A stretch of DNA of 64,000 bases from Archaeoglobus sp. JdFR-27 (GCA_002011235.1 MTMO01000034.1:62001-126000), one strand, 5' to 3'; shown: positions 30,067 to 39,094, counted from the stretch's first letter. The notes: generated by a model from the letters alone, not told the origin. Translations and numbers: made by a program.

Positions 30067-31317
30067 CTATTCCCAACCAGCAAAAAGATCAAGCGAAACC
30101 ATTTTTTGAATCTGCTTCTCAGATTTTGAGAGAATTTGCAGTCTATAATCCTCGAGTATTACGTTTTTTACTGGTTCAAGGGGTATATCAAGTCGTATCT
30201 CTCTTGTTCTTCCATATCTTCCTTTAGATATAACAATGGAGTTCAGAATGCCGAGCATGTCGAGTTCAGATATTAGATCACTAACTCTTCTCTGAGTTAG
30301 AGCATCAATCCCAACTTTCTTGCAGAGGGATTTGTAAACGGTATAGACTTCTCCAGTCGTGAATTTCTTTCTTCCTGTCTGAGCAAGCAAAATCATTCCG
30401 AAGAGGAGAATCTTGTTCTGAGTAGGCAGGGTTCTTACGACCTCATTGACATGATCGCTCTCTATCTTCTTTACTGCCTTTTTTACATGTTCTTTGGTAA
30501 CTGGACATTCTCCATCTCTTTCTGCGATTTCTCCACTAACTCTGAGCAAGTCCAAAGCTTTTCTCGCATCTCCATGCTCTTGGGCTGCAAGAGCAGCACA
30601 GAATGGAATTACCTCTTCATCAAGAACGCCATTGTAAAAAGCAAGCTCAGCCCTTTGAGTAAGGATGTCTTGGAGCTGTTCTGCGTTGTATGGTGGGAAA
30701 ATTATCTCTTCCTCACTCAGTGAGCTGATCACCCTGGGATCGAGGAAATTCTTGAACTTCAAATCGTTTGATATCCCTATAAGACTCACTCTTGCCCTTT
30801 CGAGCTCAGAGTTTATTCTTGAAAGGCTATAAAGCACTTCATCCCCTTTTCTTACCAACTTATCGATTTCATCGAGCACGATTATGATCGTCTGAGGATG
30901 CGCATCTATGGCCATTCTAACCTCCTCATAAACCTGATCTGTTGGCCAGCCTGTCATCGGGACATTCTTTCCAAGAACTTTGGCGAGGGTTGCAAGAACA
31001 CGGTATTGGGTATCTATTATCTCGCAATTCAGGTAGTGCATGTAGCACCTGCAGTTGTTTCTTTTGCTGAACTTTTCAAGCTCTTTACCCACAAATTTTA
31101 CGGTGGCAGTCTTTCCCGTCCCGGTTTTTCCGTATATGAGGATATTCGAAGGGGTTTCACCTTTTAAAGCTGAGACCAGAATTGAAGCCAAAGCTTCAAC
31201 CTGTCTTTTTCTGTGCGGAAGATATTCTGGTGTATAGGAATGCCGGAGGACATCCCTGTTCCGAAAAATCTTTACCGCATTTAGTATATTATCAAAAATA
31301 TTAAAATCATCGGTCAT
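30067..31317 (-). CDS. cdc6: Orc1/Cdc6 replication initiator
   Basis: A 416-residue origin-binding AAA+ protein that loads the MCM helicase. Walker A is YGKTGTGKTATVKF, Walker B IIIVLDEIDKLV, followed by sensor-1 LIGISNDLKF and DPRVISSL (arginine-finger region); the winged-helix DNA-binding domain is at the C-terminus (residues about 320-416). The ATG at 31317 follows AGGTGG; the frame to 31371 is not needed. An ORB-like element lies 166 bases upstream in a gene-free, AT-rich stretch, as at archaeal origins next to this gene. Confidence 0.96.
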   Translation of the reverse strand: MTDDFNIFDNILNAVKIFRNRDVLRHSYTPEYLPHRKRQVEALASILVSALKGETPSNILIYGKTGTGKTATVKFVGKELEKFSKRNNCRCYMHYLNCEIIDTQYRVLATLAKVLGKNVPMTGWPTDQVYEEVRMAIDAHPQTIIIVLDEIDKLVRKGDEVLYSLSRINSELERARVSLIGISNDLKFKNFLDPRVISSLSEEEIIFPPYNAEQLQDILTQRAELAFYNGVLDEEVIPFCAALAAQEHGDARKALDLLRVSGEIAERDGECPVTKEHVKKAVKKIESDHVNEVVRTLPTQNKILLFGMILLAQTGRKKFTTGEVYTVYKSLCKKVGIDALTQRRVSDLISELDMLGILNSIVISKGRYGRTREIRLDIPLEPVKNVILEDYRLQILSKSEKQIQKMVSLDLFAGWE

Positions 31318-31736
31318 TTTACCACCTAGGAACATTCTACCTACTTCCTTGACCTTTAAGAATTTTACCATTTCAGTTATTTGTTTATTTATGAGGAATA
31401 ATTTTCTTTTAAAGAAATTTTATTTGAATAGCTTATCTTGTAAAATTTGATTAATAATTACAATTTGTGGCTTTTGATTATAACACCCCATCGTTTCCTG
31501 TGGAGATACGTTATAAAAATCTGGGGCAAAGGTTGGATATCTTCTCCCTTTTTTCTGCTCCTTACCAAATCTGTTCATGAAAGTGATCCTTTAGAAATGC
31601 TTAAATTGTAAGTTGAAGCATAAGTGGAGCTGGATAATGCTATTTAGGTCTAAAAAGTATTTTTTTATGTAATACCTACGTTGAATTCTCCCTTAACCAA
31701 ACGAAGACCTTATCTATCTTGTTTTATAAGATTATT
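31318..31736. other. Candidate replication origin region
   Basis: About 420 gene-free bases between cdc6 and the radical SAM gene, both on the minus strand. A 100-base AT-rich stretch (31380-31480) could be a duplex-unwinding element and adjoins the ORB-like site at 31483. No second clear ORB was found. No ORF or RNA was recognised in the rest. Confidence 0.55.
31483..31505 (-). promoter_or_regulatory. Origin recognition box (ORB-like)
   Basis: On the minus strand the site reads CTCCACAGGAAAC, then GATGGGGTGT. It matches the archaeal ORB pattern: a TCCACAGGAAAC core followed by the G-run that gives it polarity. It is placed 166 bases upstream of the cdc6 start, in an AT-rich gene-free stretch. 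Confidence 0.75.
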
Positions 31737-33236
31737 CTATCTTGAGGAGTCTTCAACACCGGTAACGCTCCTCATGCCGTAATCAGCTATTCTAACATCT
31801 AAAAATCTATTTTTGGGATAGTTTCCTTTGATTGCAACAAGCAAAGGATAGGTTGCAAGCTGCCTTCCGTATGTGTAGCTCCCTTCACTGTATTCGCATC
31901 TTACATCAGTTATTTTCCTTCCTAAAGGGAGCATTTTTCTCAACAGAACTCTATCTATGTTTTTTCTTACTTTTTCTTTGAAAATTCTGAATTCTCTTTT
32001 GTGTTTTTTCAGAAATTTGTCTCCAACTTTTTCCATTGGAGTGCCGGTAAAGATCTTCACCTGCCTGATGTTTATCCTCCTGATCCAGAGGTTTCCCTCC
32101 AAGATCCCCTCGAGAAAGGAATAGTTAACGTCGAACGTCTCTTTTGTCTCCCTCTTAAGCCCTATAACAAAGTTTAGACCTGGAAGAAAGCATGGAAGGC
32201 CATTGTAACCTATCTGCCTTCCGTAGGTGTTTACAAGTTTTATCGCCTCCATAACCTCATCCGGGTTTGCTGCGAGGTTGTTGGTCTCGATCACTCTATC
32301 ATCTGCACTTTCGAGCCCCATAGCAGCGATGTTTCCTGGAGTTTGATAAATCACGATCGTTTTTATTATTTCCTTACTCTCCTCAGGCCACGTTGCGATC
32401 GTTTTCGGATTAGCGTTATCCATGTGAAGAGTTTTAATCTTGGGGCACCTTTCCCAGATTGCTCTGTGAAAGTTTCTCATAAGGGAGGGATTTGGTTTTG
32501 GAACTTCCTTGTTGAAGTCTCCCATGTAACTGAAGAAATCCGTCTGGTTTCCGATCCTGAAGTAACGACAGCCATTTCCATATAAAGCTTCAATTTCAGC
32601 TAAAACTGCTTTTGGGTCCCTTTCTGAAGGAAAATCATGAATTCTTTCGATGCAGAAAGAACATTTCCTCCAGTAGCAGCCTTTATAAGTTTCAACTTCA
32701 CAGACTATGTAGGGAAAATCAGGGTGCTGCTTTACAACTTCTGCTCCGAGCAAGCTGAATTCGTTTACAAAATTTCTGTCCGTGGTATTGTTTTTTACAA
32801 CTCCATTTGCAACTTTATTGGAGTATTTGCATAGAAAATCGAATAACTCTGATTCAAAAGGGAAATCAAAGATTTCGTAGTTCTCAAGCATTCTCCTTTC
32901 TTTTTTTGAGATCTCAAGAATTATAGGCCCTACAAGAATCTTTCTCTCGGGCCGATCTGCGGGAAAGAGGCTAATTAGCTCTTTTAATCCTAAAGGCTTC
33001 CCACCTATATACTTCCCTGGGACGACCATTCCGGCTATTACAATAACTAAATCAAAATCGTATAAGCTTTTTTTAAATCTGTAGTTCTCCCTTAAAGCAT
33101 CGATTGTTGTGTAGATGGTCTCAAATTTGAGTTTTTTAAGCATTCCATAAATGTATCGGGGATATGGTGAGATATATGGAGGGACACCTAAGCATGAAGG
33201 CTCATCGACGTATCCATCGACAATTGCTATTTTCAT
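31737..33236 (-). CDS. Radical SAM protein with B12-binding-like N-terminus
   Basis: A 499-residue enzyme. Residues about 1-150 look like a cobalamin-binding-type Rossmann domain (MKIAIVDGYVDEPSCLG) without a clear DxHxxG motif. The Fe-S motif is GCYWRKCSFC near residue 195, spaced C-x4-C-x2-C rather than the usual C-x3-C-x2-C. Then come the TIM barrel (GLESADDRVIETNNLA, PGLNFVIGLKRETKET) and a C-terminal small domain that resembles TRAM (GSYTYGRQLATYPLLV). The last point suggests RNA binding. Substrate unknown; an uncharacterised COG1031-like archaeal group is possible. Confidence 0.75.
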   Translation of the reverse strand: MKIAIVDGYVDEPSCLGVPPYISPYPRYIYGMLKKLKFETIYTTIDALRENYRFKKSLYDFDLVIVIAGMVVPGKYIGGKPLGLKELISLFPADRPERKILVGPIILEISKKERRMLENYEIFDFPFESELFDFLCKYSNKVANGVVKNNTTDRNFVNEFSLLGAEVVKQHPDFPYIVCEVETYKGCYWRKCSFCIERIHDFPSERDPKAVLAEIEALYGNGCRYFRIGNQTDFFSYMGDFNKEVPKPNPSLMRNFHRAIWERCPKIKTLHMDNANPKTIATWPEESKEIIKTIVIYQTPGNIAAMGLESADDRVIETNNLAANPDEVMEAIKLVNTYGRQIGYNGLPCFLPGLNFVIGLKRETKETFDVNYSFLEGILEGNLWIRRINIRQVKIFTGTPMEKVGDKFLKKHKREFRIFKEKVRKNIDRVLLRKMLPLGRKITDVRCEYSEGSYTYGRQLATYPLLVAIKGNYPKNRFLDVRIADYGMRSVTGVEDSSR

Positions 33237-33264
33237 CAGATTTTAGATTGACCAAAGAATTTAT

Positions 33265-33306
33265 GGATGTTTTGGATGCTTGGTGCTGATGTTTTGGTGC
33301 TGATGA
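33265..33306. repeat. Short tandem repeats upstream of the radical SAM gene
   Basis: GATGTTTTGG occurs twice (33267, 33289) and TTGGTGCTGATG twice (about 33280 and 33294) in 42 bases. They lie 30-70 bases upstream of the radical SAM start at 33236, so could be binding sites for a regulator. Confidence 0.35.
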
Positions 33307-33392
33307 CGGAGTTCGGGTGTTTGATTTCCAGTGTTTTTAAAAGGTTTCTGATTTTTGATATTTTTGAATTTTAGATTAAACAAATCACCAGC

Positions 33393-34865
33393 TCAAATCC
33401 GTGTTTTCTTAGTCGCCTGAACGAGCCTTGACCATCTCTCAAACTTTTCAATGAGATCGTATTTCCTCTCAAAAGATCTTTCAGCCATGAATTCTATTTC
33501 CTTTATTCCCCATTGTTCCATAGCTAAACCAGCAATCAGATGCGCTCCATATGAAGACCCCTCTAAAATCCTGCTTCTTTCAACTTTCAAACCCGTAATA
33601 TCGGCCACTCTCTGTAACAAAAAGTCGTTTGAACTCATCTTTCCATCCATTTTTATCGAGCTGTTTATTTCTGCTTCCTCTTTCATTATACCAACGATCT
33701 CACCTATTCTAAAGGCAATTGCTTCCAAAAGGGCTTTTACAAAGTCTTCCCGCTGTGTTTTATTGGAAATCCCCCAGAATACCGCCGGGATTTCTGTGTA
33801 ATGTGGTGTTCCCAAACCGGCAAAGGATGGAACGAGTAAAAGATCCTCATCTTTTGATGTGAATGCGAGTTCAGAACTCTCTTCTGGGTTGTTGAGCAAA
33901 CCAATTTCTCTCATCCATTCAACTGATGATCCGCTATAGCTGACGTATCCTTCGAGGAGGTACCTACTAATCTTTTTGGTTCGAATGGCAATCATCGGGA
34001 TTAATCCCTTGAGTGAAGCTAATGGCGACTCACCAACGTTTAAATCAACAAATGTGCCCGTGCCGTTAGTGCACTTTATCGAGCCTTTTTCAAAACATCC
34101 TTGAGCGAAAAGCGATGCTTGCTGATCCGCCACTACCGAGCATATGGGGATTCCTTTATACTCTCCGAAAATGGAGTCAGAAGGCTTTATTTCTGGAAGA
34201 TTCTCCTCCGGAAAACCAACTATTTTCAAAATGTTCTCGCTCCATTTCTCGAAGAATATATCATAGATCCCGGTTGCGCTTGCATTTGTGAAGTCGGTGG
34301 AATGTTCTTCACAAAGGTTGTATAGAAGCCAAGAGTCTAACGTTCCGAATTTAAGCTCGTCTTTCTTGGCATTTTCAGGTAGGTTCTGGAGCATCCACAT
34401 GAGATGGACGCTGGCATGATTTGGCTTGAACGAGAGTTTCGAGATTGTCACAAGGTATTTAATCCTTTTACTATCCTTTGCAAAAGGATATGCCAGTGTT
34501 GCTAATTTTCCAAGTATTTTTCCGACTCTTATCAGCCAAAGTCTGTTCAAAGACTCAGCAATTGGTTTTGCCCTTATATCTTGCCATGTCAGAGATGGAA
34601 AAAGATTTTTACCACTTTTACCATCCCACAGGACTGAAGTAGTCCTCTGATTTGTAATTGCAATAGCGTCGATCTCCAATTTTTCGATTGCTGAATCGAG
34701 CAAGGATTTGCTTTTATGGTAGATCTCCTGTGGATCCAGTTCAACAAATCCGGGCTGGGGATACTTCCTCTGTAGAGGTTGAAAACTAAAATCCAGCATT
34801 TTTTCATCATCGTAAACAACTGCTCGGACTGTTGTTGTACCAACATCAATAACACATGTACGCAT
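33393..34865 (-). CDS. glpK: FGGY-family kinase, glycerol kinase-like
   Basis: A 490-residue ATP-dependent sugar/polyol kinase. VIDVGTTTVRAVVYD is the N-terminal phosphate loop, AITNQRTTSVLWD the adjacent strand, TNGTGTFVDLNVGE the adenosine block, and LEGYVSYSGSSVEWMRE corresponds to the glycerol-kinase segment ending in W-R-D. Overall it fits glycerol kinase more than xylulose kinase, but is diverged. It is followed upstream on the same strand by a Fe-S protein and FAD oxidase that may oxidise the product, glycerol-3-phosphate. Confidence 0.8.
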   Translation of the reverse strand: MRTCVIDVGTTTVRAVVYDDEKMLDFSFQPLQRKYPQPGFVELDPQEIYHKSKSLLDSAIEKLEIDAIAITNQRTTSVLWDGKSGKNLFPSLTWQDIRAKPIAESLNRLWLIRVGKILGKLATLAYPFAKDSKRIKYLVTISKLSFKPNHASVHLMWMLQNLPENAKKDELKFGTLDSWLLYNLCEEHSTDFTNASATGIYDIFFEKWSENILKIVGFPEENLPEIKPSDSIFGEYKGIPICSVVADQQASLFAQGCFEKGSIKCTNGTGTFVDLNVGESPLASLKGLIPMIAIRTKKISRYLLEGYVSYSGSSVEWMREIGLLNNPEESSELAFTSKDEDLLLVPSFAGLGTPHYTEIPAVFWGISNKTQREDFVKALLEAIAFRIGEIVGIMKEEAEINSSIKMDGKMSSNDFLLQRVADITGLKVERSRILEGSSYGAHLIAGLAMEQWGIKEIEFMAERSFERKYDLIEKFERWSRLVQATKKTRI

Positions 34866-35049
34866 CAGTCTTTACTTGTTCCTAAAAATAAATAATTATG
34901 GTATGTTCTGATACCAATTCATGGATTTAATTTTTAATCTTTTTTAACCTCTTTTTGACTTTGTCTCTGTTCTTTGTTGTATCAAAATTTAAAATTAGAT
35001 TTGAATACAAAATCTTAACTTGTTATGAATCTGGGTGTATCTCTTCCAA

Positions 35050-36171
35050 TTAAATCAACTTTGCAAGAATTTCAGTTACATCTTTGGCATCCAAAGCTCT
35101 TTTACATCTCGGGCAGAAGGTAAGGATGGTTTGACTGGCTTCGAGCAGTTGACTCTTTCTTTCTTCAGCGAGTTTCGATGCCATAGAGGCGTCGATATAG
35201 GGGTAAATGCCACCAGATCCACAGCAATAGGTGTTCTTTCTGCTGTACCCCGCTTCTTTAATCTTTATTCCGAATGCTGAGAGTATCTTTCTGGGTTCTT
35301 CAACCATGCCTAAATCCCTTGAGAGTATACAAGGATCATGATAGGTTGCTAAATCAAATTTATCGGATTCAGATTTATCTTTATTAGCCTCAATTCCTTC
35401 TTTGAATTTATCGATATTTCCTGCGATAAGTTGAGATATATGTGTAGCTCTGATTCCGTAATCTTCAAGAAAAACCTTTACACAATGGGGGCAGTTACTC
35501 ACTACTCCCTCATAACTTCCCAGAATATCTCTCAGATTCTGGGCATGTTCTCTAAATTGCTTTAAATAACCAAGCTCTTTAAGGTAGGAACCACAACAAA
35601 GGACACCTTTAAAAGCAAAATCGATTTCTAAGAAATTCAGGATTTTTAGAGTTGATTTGATAATTTCGCTTGCCTCGAAAGTTCTACAGCCCGGGAAGTA
35701 AAGTAATTTTCCATCTCTTTTTTCGAATTCACTGAATTGCTCTTTAAATTTCTTTTCTAAATCTTTGATCATACTTTCATGGGATACAAAAGCTAGTTTA
35801 ACATTCCTAGGCTCCCCATCGAGATCACAAATCTTGCTTCTTTCATCGATAAGTAGTTCATTGACGCTTATGTTCATCGGACAAGTTTCTTTGCAAGCGT
35901 TACATGGCAAACATCTCCACAACGTGTCTCCAACATCCTCACCGCTCGAGCTGAAATATGCAAGCCTCGATTTTATGGAAGGAGAGACAGTCAGTCTCCT
36001 CTCCACATCGAAAACTGGACAGACATGCAAGCACATGTTGGGGCAGAGCATACATTTCACAACATCGCTCGCTTTTCCTACTCTTGGTAAAGCCTCTCTA
36101 AGAAGGGAAAGTTTTGTTTTCAAAGTTGAGGACGAAGTTGCCTGCAGAATCCATTTGATGCTTGAAAACAC
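35050..36171 (-). CDS. Fe-S oxidoreductase subunit with CCG domains (GlpC/GlcF-like)
   Basis: A 373-residue electron-transfer subunit. Two N-terminal 4Fe-4S motifs are visible (CMLCPNMCLHVCP near residue 37 and CLPCNACKETCPMN near 86). Two CCG domains follow (LYFPGCRTFE...CCGSYLKELG and TYHDPCILSRD...CCGSGG), which in HdrB/GlpC/GlcF/LldE hold the site passing electrons to a quinone-like carrier. The GTG at 36171 shares one base with the stop of the FAD gene and follows GGAGGGG. It should form a complex with that flavoprotein. Confidence 0.88.
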   Translation of the reverse strand: MFSSIKWILQATSSSTLKTKLSLLREALPRVGKASDVVKCMLCPNMCLHVCPVFDVERRLTVSPSIKSRLAYFSSSGEDVGDTLWRCLPCNACKETCPMNISVNELLIDERSKICDLDGEPRNVKLAFVSHESMIKDLEKKFKEQFSEFEKRDGKLLYFPGCRTFEASEIIKSTLKILNFLEIDFAFKGVLCCGSYLKELGYLKQFREHAQNLRDILGSYEGVVSNCPHCVKVFLEDYGIRATHISQLIAGNIDKFKEGIEANKDKSESDKFDLATYHDPCILSRDLGMVEEPRKILSAFGIKIKEAGYSRKNTYCCGSGGIYPYIDASMASKLAEERKSQLLEASQTILTFCPRCKRALDAKDVTEILAKLI

Positions 36172-37571
36172 TATATCCCCTCCGTACAATCCTTTTCTAT
36201 AACCTTTCCGGGGTTGAGGATATTTCTCCTATCGAAAATCGTTTTAAGGTCTCTGAGAATTGGATAGAAGCCTTTAAGCTCTTTTGGAAGCCATTTTGCT
36301 CTTAAAGCACCTATTCCATGGTGGTGGCTGATCGAAGCGGTGCCTAAAGCAGTTTCCATCGCTTTTTTCCAGACTTCCCTGTAGTATTTCTCAAGGTCCC
36401 CAGAAACACCAGCAAAGGTGAAGTAGAAGCATAATCCTTCTTCGTAGAAGTGAGAGGCATGGCATGAGGCAAGGAGAGTTCCGTCAACATCTCTAATAGC
36501 CTTCAAAATTTTTCTGTAAACCTCCATAGCATTCTTCCAGAAACATGAAACCTCAATGGTATCGAAAATTATCCCTAAAGGGACGAACTTAGAGATGTCG
36601 GAAACGTTGAATCTCTCCCTGAGCCAATCTTCGACAGGTTTCTCGCCAATAAACTCTCCATTGACTTTTTTGAGGACAAAATCCCTCTCTTGATCTGCCA
36701 TCTCTCCTTCAACCATAACGATCATAACCACTCCTTCTACATTGAAGTTCTTAAGGGACTCAAGCCTGTCGAAAATTCTCAGCAGGGCTGGTCTGAATGT
36801 TTGAACTAGCTTTCTTGCATTCTCCACTGCATCGTCCATAGAATCGAATCTGAAAGCCATTTTGTAATTTTCTTCCGGAATTTTTCTGATTTTCAGGGTG
36901 GCTTCGCAGATAACCCCAAATATTCCTTCACTTCCTGTAAAAAGATCGTTTGGATTGATGAAGGCCTTTCTCGGGAACGGTTCTGCTTCAACTATCTCTC
37001 CATCTGGCATCACGACCTTCAGACCTACCAATAGGTCCTCAATGTTTCCATATCTCGTTGAGAACTGTCCGCTTGCCTTTGTAGCAACCCATCCACCAAC
37101 GGTTGAGCAGTAAAGACTTTGTGGAGAGTGGCGAAGGGTGAAACCATTATGATTCAGGACATCTTCGAGTCTTCCCCCAACAACGCCTGCTCCAACTTTA
37201 ACCAGCAACCTTTCCGCGTCGATCTCAATCTTATCTAAAGAAAGCATGGATAGGGCTATGCCACCGCAGTATGGAGTTGCACCGTCTATGACTCCGCTCG
37301 CACCACCGAAAATATAAATCGGTACGGAAAAGGAGTTGGCAATCTGCAGAATGGAGGAAACATCCTCAGCGCCATCAGGGAAGGCTACAGCATCGGGTAA
37401 AGCGGGAAGAGTGTGGCTCAAAAGACGGTTAAGGTGGAGTGGGTTGAAGTCCTTTGAATAAGCAATTCTGTCAGCAAGGTGGGTTGAAACTTTTATGCCA
37501 GATTTTTTTAACTCTCTAACAACATCCTCAATCCTTTCAGAGTATTTTGATTTTTTGATAACCTTAAGCAT
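36171..37571 (-). CDS. FAD-linked oxidase of the HHHG/alkyl-DHAP synthase-like group
   Basis: A 466-residue flavoprotein. The N-terminal FAD-binding type 4 domain has PIYIFGGASGVIDGATPY and SVGGWVATKASGQFS-like blocks (key GASG and GWVATKASG), and the C-terminal cap ends with ISHHHGIGALRA, the HHHG motif of alkylglycerone-phosphate synthase and related D-2-hydroxyacid and glycerol-phosphate oxidases. With the adjoining CCG Fe-S subunit and a glycerol kinase, oxidation of glycerol-3-phosphate or a similar hydroxy acid is likely. True ether-lipid synthesis by the eukaryotic route is not implied. Confidence 0.85.
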   Translation of the reverse strand: MLKVIKKSKYSERIEDVVRELKKSGIKVSTHLADRIAYSKDFNPLHLNRLLSHTLPALPDAVAFPDGAEDVSSILQIANSFSVPIYIFGGASGVIDGATPYCGGIALSMLSLDKIEIDAERLLVKVGAGVVGGRLEDVLNHNGFTLRHSPQSLYCSTVGGWVATKASGQFSTRYGNIEDLLVGLKVVMPDGEIVEAEPFPRKAFINPNDLFTGSEGIFGVICEATLKIRKIPEENYKMAFRFDSMDDAVENARKLVQTFRPALLRIFDRLESLKNFNVEGVVMIVMVEGEMADQERDFVLKKVNGEFIGEKPVEDWLRERFNVSDISKFVPLGIIFDTIEVSCFWKNAMEVYRKILKAIRDVDGTLLASCHASHFYEEGLCFYFTFAGVSGDLEKYYREVWKKAMETALGTASISHHHGIGALRAKWLPKELKGFYPILRDLKTIFDRRNILNPGKVIEKDCTEGI

Positions 37572-37623
37572 ATCTGATTTTAAAAAGAGAAACTATTTTA
37601 TTTCTTCTGTATTTCTCTGCTTG

Positions 37624-38106
37624 ATGTCGTTTGACAAAGATGTCTTTTCCTTAGTTAAGGACTGGCTGATTGAGGAAGGAATTCTCAAATCTGAGGTTCC
37701 CGATGAGATGGCGGACTGGCATTACGTCGTTGAATTTCCGGCTAAGTCCAATCAGGTTTCCGATATTATCAAACCGAAAAACAGAAGGATGATTCTCCTT
37801 TTAAGCGGTATCGTGCTTTCCGAATCTCATTACAGGGCTTTCAGCTCTTTAACACCTGAAGAGAAACAAAAGCTCGTACATCGATGGAAGATGGATCTCA
37901 TTTTCAGAAAAGCTGATTTTAGATTAATTCCCGACGCGATGAATTTGCAGAGGATAGAATTTTCGATACCTATTTTTGAGGATGGTCTCTCTAAAAGCTC
38001 GGTTATCGAAGCATTAAGAGAGCTTTTCAAATGCAAACTCTACATAATCTGGAACGTTCAGTATGAATTCGACAAATTTTCTGGCGTAGATTCGATGTAT
38101 CTCTAA
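37624..38106 (+). CDS. DUF2299-like protein
   Basis: A 160-residue soluble protein transcribed divergently from the FAD oxidase. The block LVHRWKMDLIFRKADFRLIP (key HRWKMDL) fits an archaeal family I know as DUF2299, which has a type III chaperone-like alpha/beta fold. No active-site pattern is seen. The ATG at 37624 sits only 50 bases from the divergent start, so the two genes share a promoter region. Confidence 0.65.
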   Translation: MSFDKDVFSLVKDWLIEEGILKSEVPDEMADWHYVVEFPAKSNQVSDIIKPKNRRMILLLSGIVLSESHYRAFSSLTPEEKQKLVHRWKMDLIFRKADFRLIPDAMNLQRIEFSIPIFEDGLSKSSVIEALRELFKCKLYIIWNVQYEFDKFSGVDSMYL

Positions 38107-38160
38107 TATCACTTATTTCTCATGGTCTTACGATTGACTTTCCCATAAAGTGGTCGTGTA

Positions 38161-38188
38161 ATAGTTGTAATAAACAATAGTTGTAATA
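38161..38188. repeat. Two direct repeats ATAGTTGTAATA
   Basis: The 12-base unit occurs at 38161 and 38177, 16 bases apart, in the gap before the HEAT fragments. A paired regulator site is possible. Confidence 0.35.
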
Positions 38189-38243
38189 GACTGATGATGT
38201 AATGATATAATCAAAGGGTTTACGGGAAGATACTCAGAGAGAT

Positions 38244-38656
38244 TTGGCAAAGTCCATCTTGCATGAAATCGCAAAAAAGTCTCCTGAGTGTTTCTTGGAT
38301 GTGATTAGAGATCCAGAGTTAAGGATACCTGCACTTAAGATTCTTCTTGGTTTGAACATGGAACATCTTTTTGAATACCTCATCAACTTGCTTCACCATG
38401 AAGATTGTAAAATCAGAGAAGCTGCTATCGTTCTGATTTCTACATGAAAGATAAAATTGAGCCGAAAAAACTAAACAAAGTTCTAATAAATATACTTGAT
38501 GATGAATCTTGGTTTGTGAGGTTAGTTGCTGCTGAAACCCTTGCTAAAACAGCTGGAAGAGCCGGAAAGAAGGAAATAAACCAACTTAAAAAGCTTCTTG
38601 AAGATAAGGAGATCATCAGAGAAAGCGTGAAGGAATTGTTGGAGGATTTCGGCTAA
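38244..38656 (+). pseudogene. HEAT-repeat protein split into two overlapping frames
   Basis: The first part (38244-38447, 67 residues) ends in a HEAT-like helix pair (LLHHEDCKIREAAIVL), and the second (38444-38656, 70 residues) continues with DDESWFVRLVAAETLAKTAG and another helix. Their ATGA overlap is consistent with two coupled genes, but the helices read as one continuous HEAT array if a single base is skipped near 38446. The first has no good ATG (a TTG at 38244). A frameshifted remnant of a longer HEAT protein is the simplest reading; a bicistronic pair is possible. Confidence 0.5.
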
Positions 38657-38809
38657 ACTGTTTGCAAGTTCAACGCTTAGTTCTGATTTTTGGATGTTGT
38701 TATTCTGGGAGAATCAAATTTTCCCGGTTTTGGTTCTTTGTCGAAATTTTTTTCCTTATCATCATATATTTAGCAACCTATATTAATTAAATTAAGCAAA
38801 AAACCAACC

Positions 38810-38956
38810 ATGGAAAGGCTGATTCATTGTCAGACTGTAATGGAAGAGGAGAGACTAGGAGAGCTGAAAAGGAAAACGGGAGAAAATTCGACAAAGGATG
38901 CGCTTTTGAAGGCGATACAGCACTACCTTCACTGTTACTACTCGGAAAACTACTGA
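38810..38956 (+). CDS. Small ribbon-helix-helix-like protein (DUF5371-like)
   Basis: A 48-residue protein below usual ORF limits. Strand (RLIHCQTVM), then helix EEERLGELKRKTG, then helix STKDALLKAIQHYL: the layout of a ribbon-helix-helix DNA-binding subunit. It is clearly paralogous to the protein at 40036-40242, sharing the QTV, ELKRxTG and TKDALxKAxxHYL positions. The resemblance to the small DUF5371 family is from memory. A zinc-ribbon microprotein follows after nine bases, so the pair is probably co-translated. Confidence 0.7.
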   Translation: MERLIHCQTVMEEERLGELKRKTGENSTKDALLKAIQHYLHCYYSENY

Positions 38957-38965
38957 GGTGGTAGG

Positions 38966-39094
38966 ATGATCAAGTGTCCAAATTGCAATCTGATGGATCT
39001 TTCTTCAACTTACAACTTCAATAAAAAGACCGGCACCTTCAACTGTCCGATCTGTGGATTTAAAATCACAATTTTAAGTCATATTTCTTACTAA
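38966..39094 (+). CDS. Zinc-ribbon microprotein
   Basis: A 42-residue protein with two knuckles, CPNC (residues 4-7) and CPICG (27-31), and a turn of polar residues (TYNFNKKTGTF) between. This spacing is a typical minimal zinc ribbon. GAGGTGG upstream provides the ribosome site. Function is unknown; co-transcription with the RHH-like gene suggests a joint regulatory role. Confidence 0.65.
   Translation: MIKCPNCNLMDLSSTYNFNKKTGTFNCPICGFKITILSHISY

Noticed and set aside
33325..33345. Second ORB-like site (TTCCAGTG ... AAAAGG)
   Set aside because: Central bases do not match the ORB core, and it is far from the AT-rich element.
33301..33351. Possible C/D-box RNA (TGATGA ... CTGA) upstream of the radical SAM gene
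   Set aside because: Length is right but internal boxes and a guide match are missing.
36171..37571. Ether-lipid alkyl-DHAP synthase
   Set aside because: HHHG motif fits the fold, but archaeal ether lipids use a different pathway, and the adjacent CCG Fe-S subunit indicates an oxidase.
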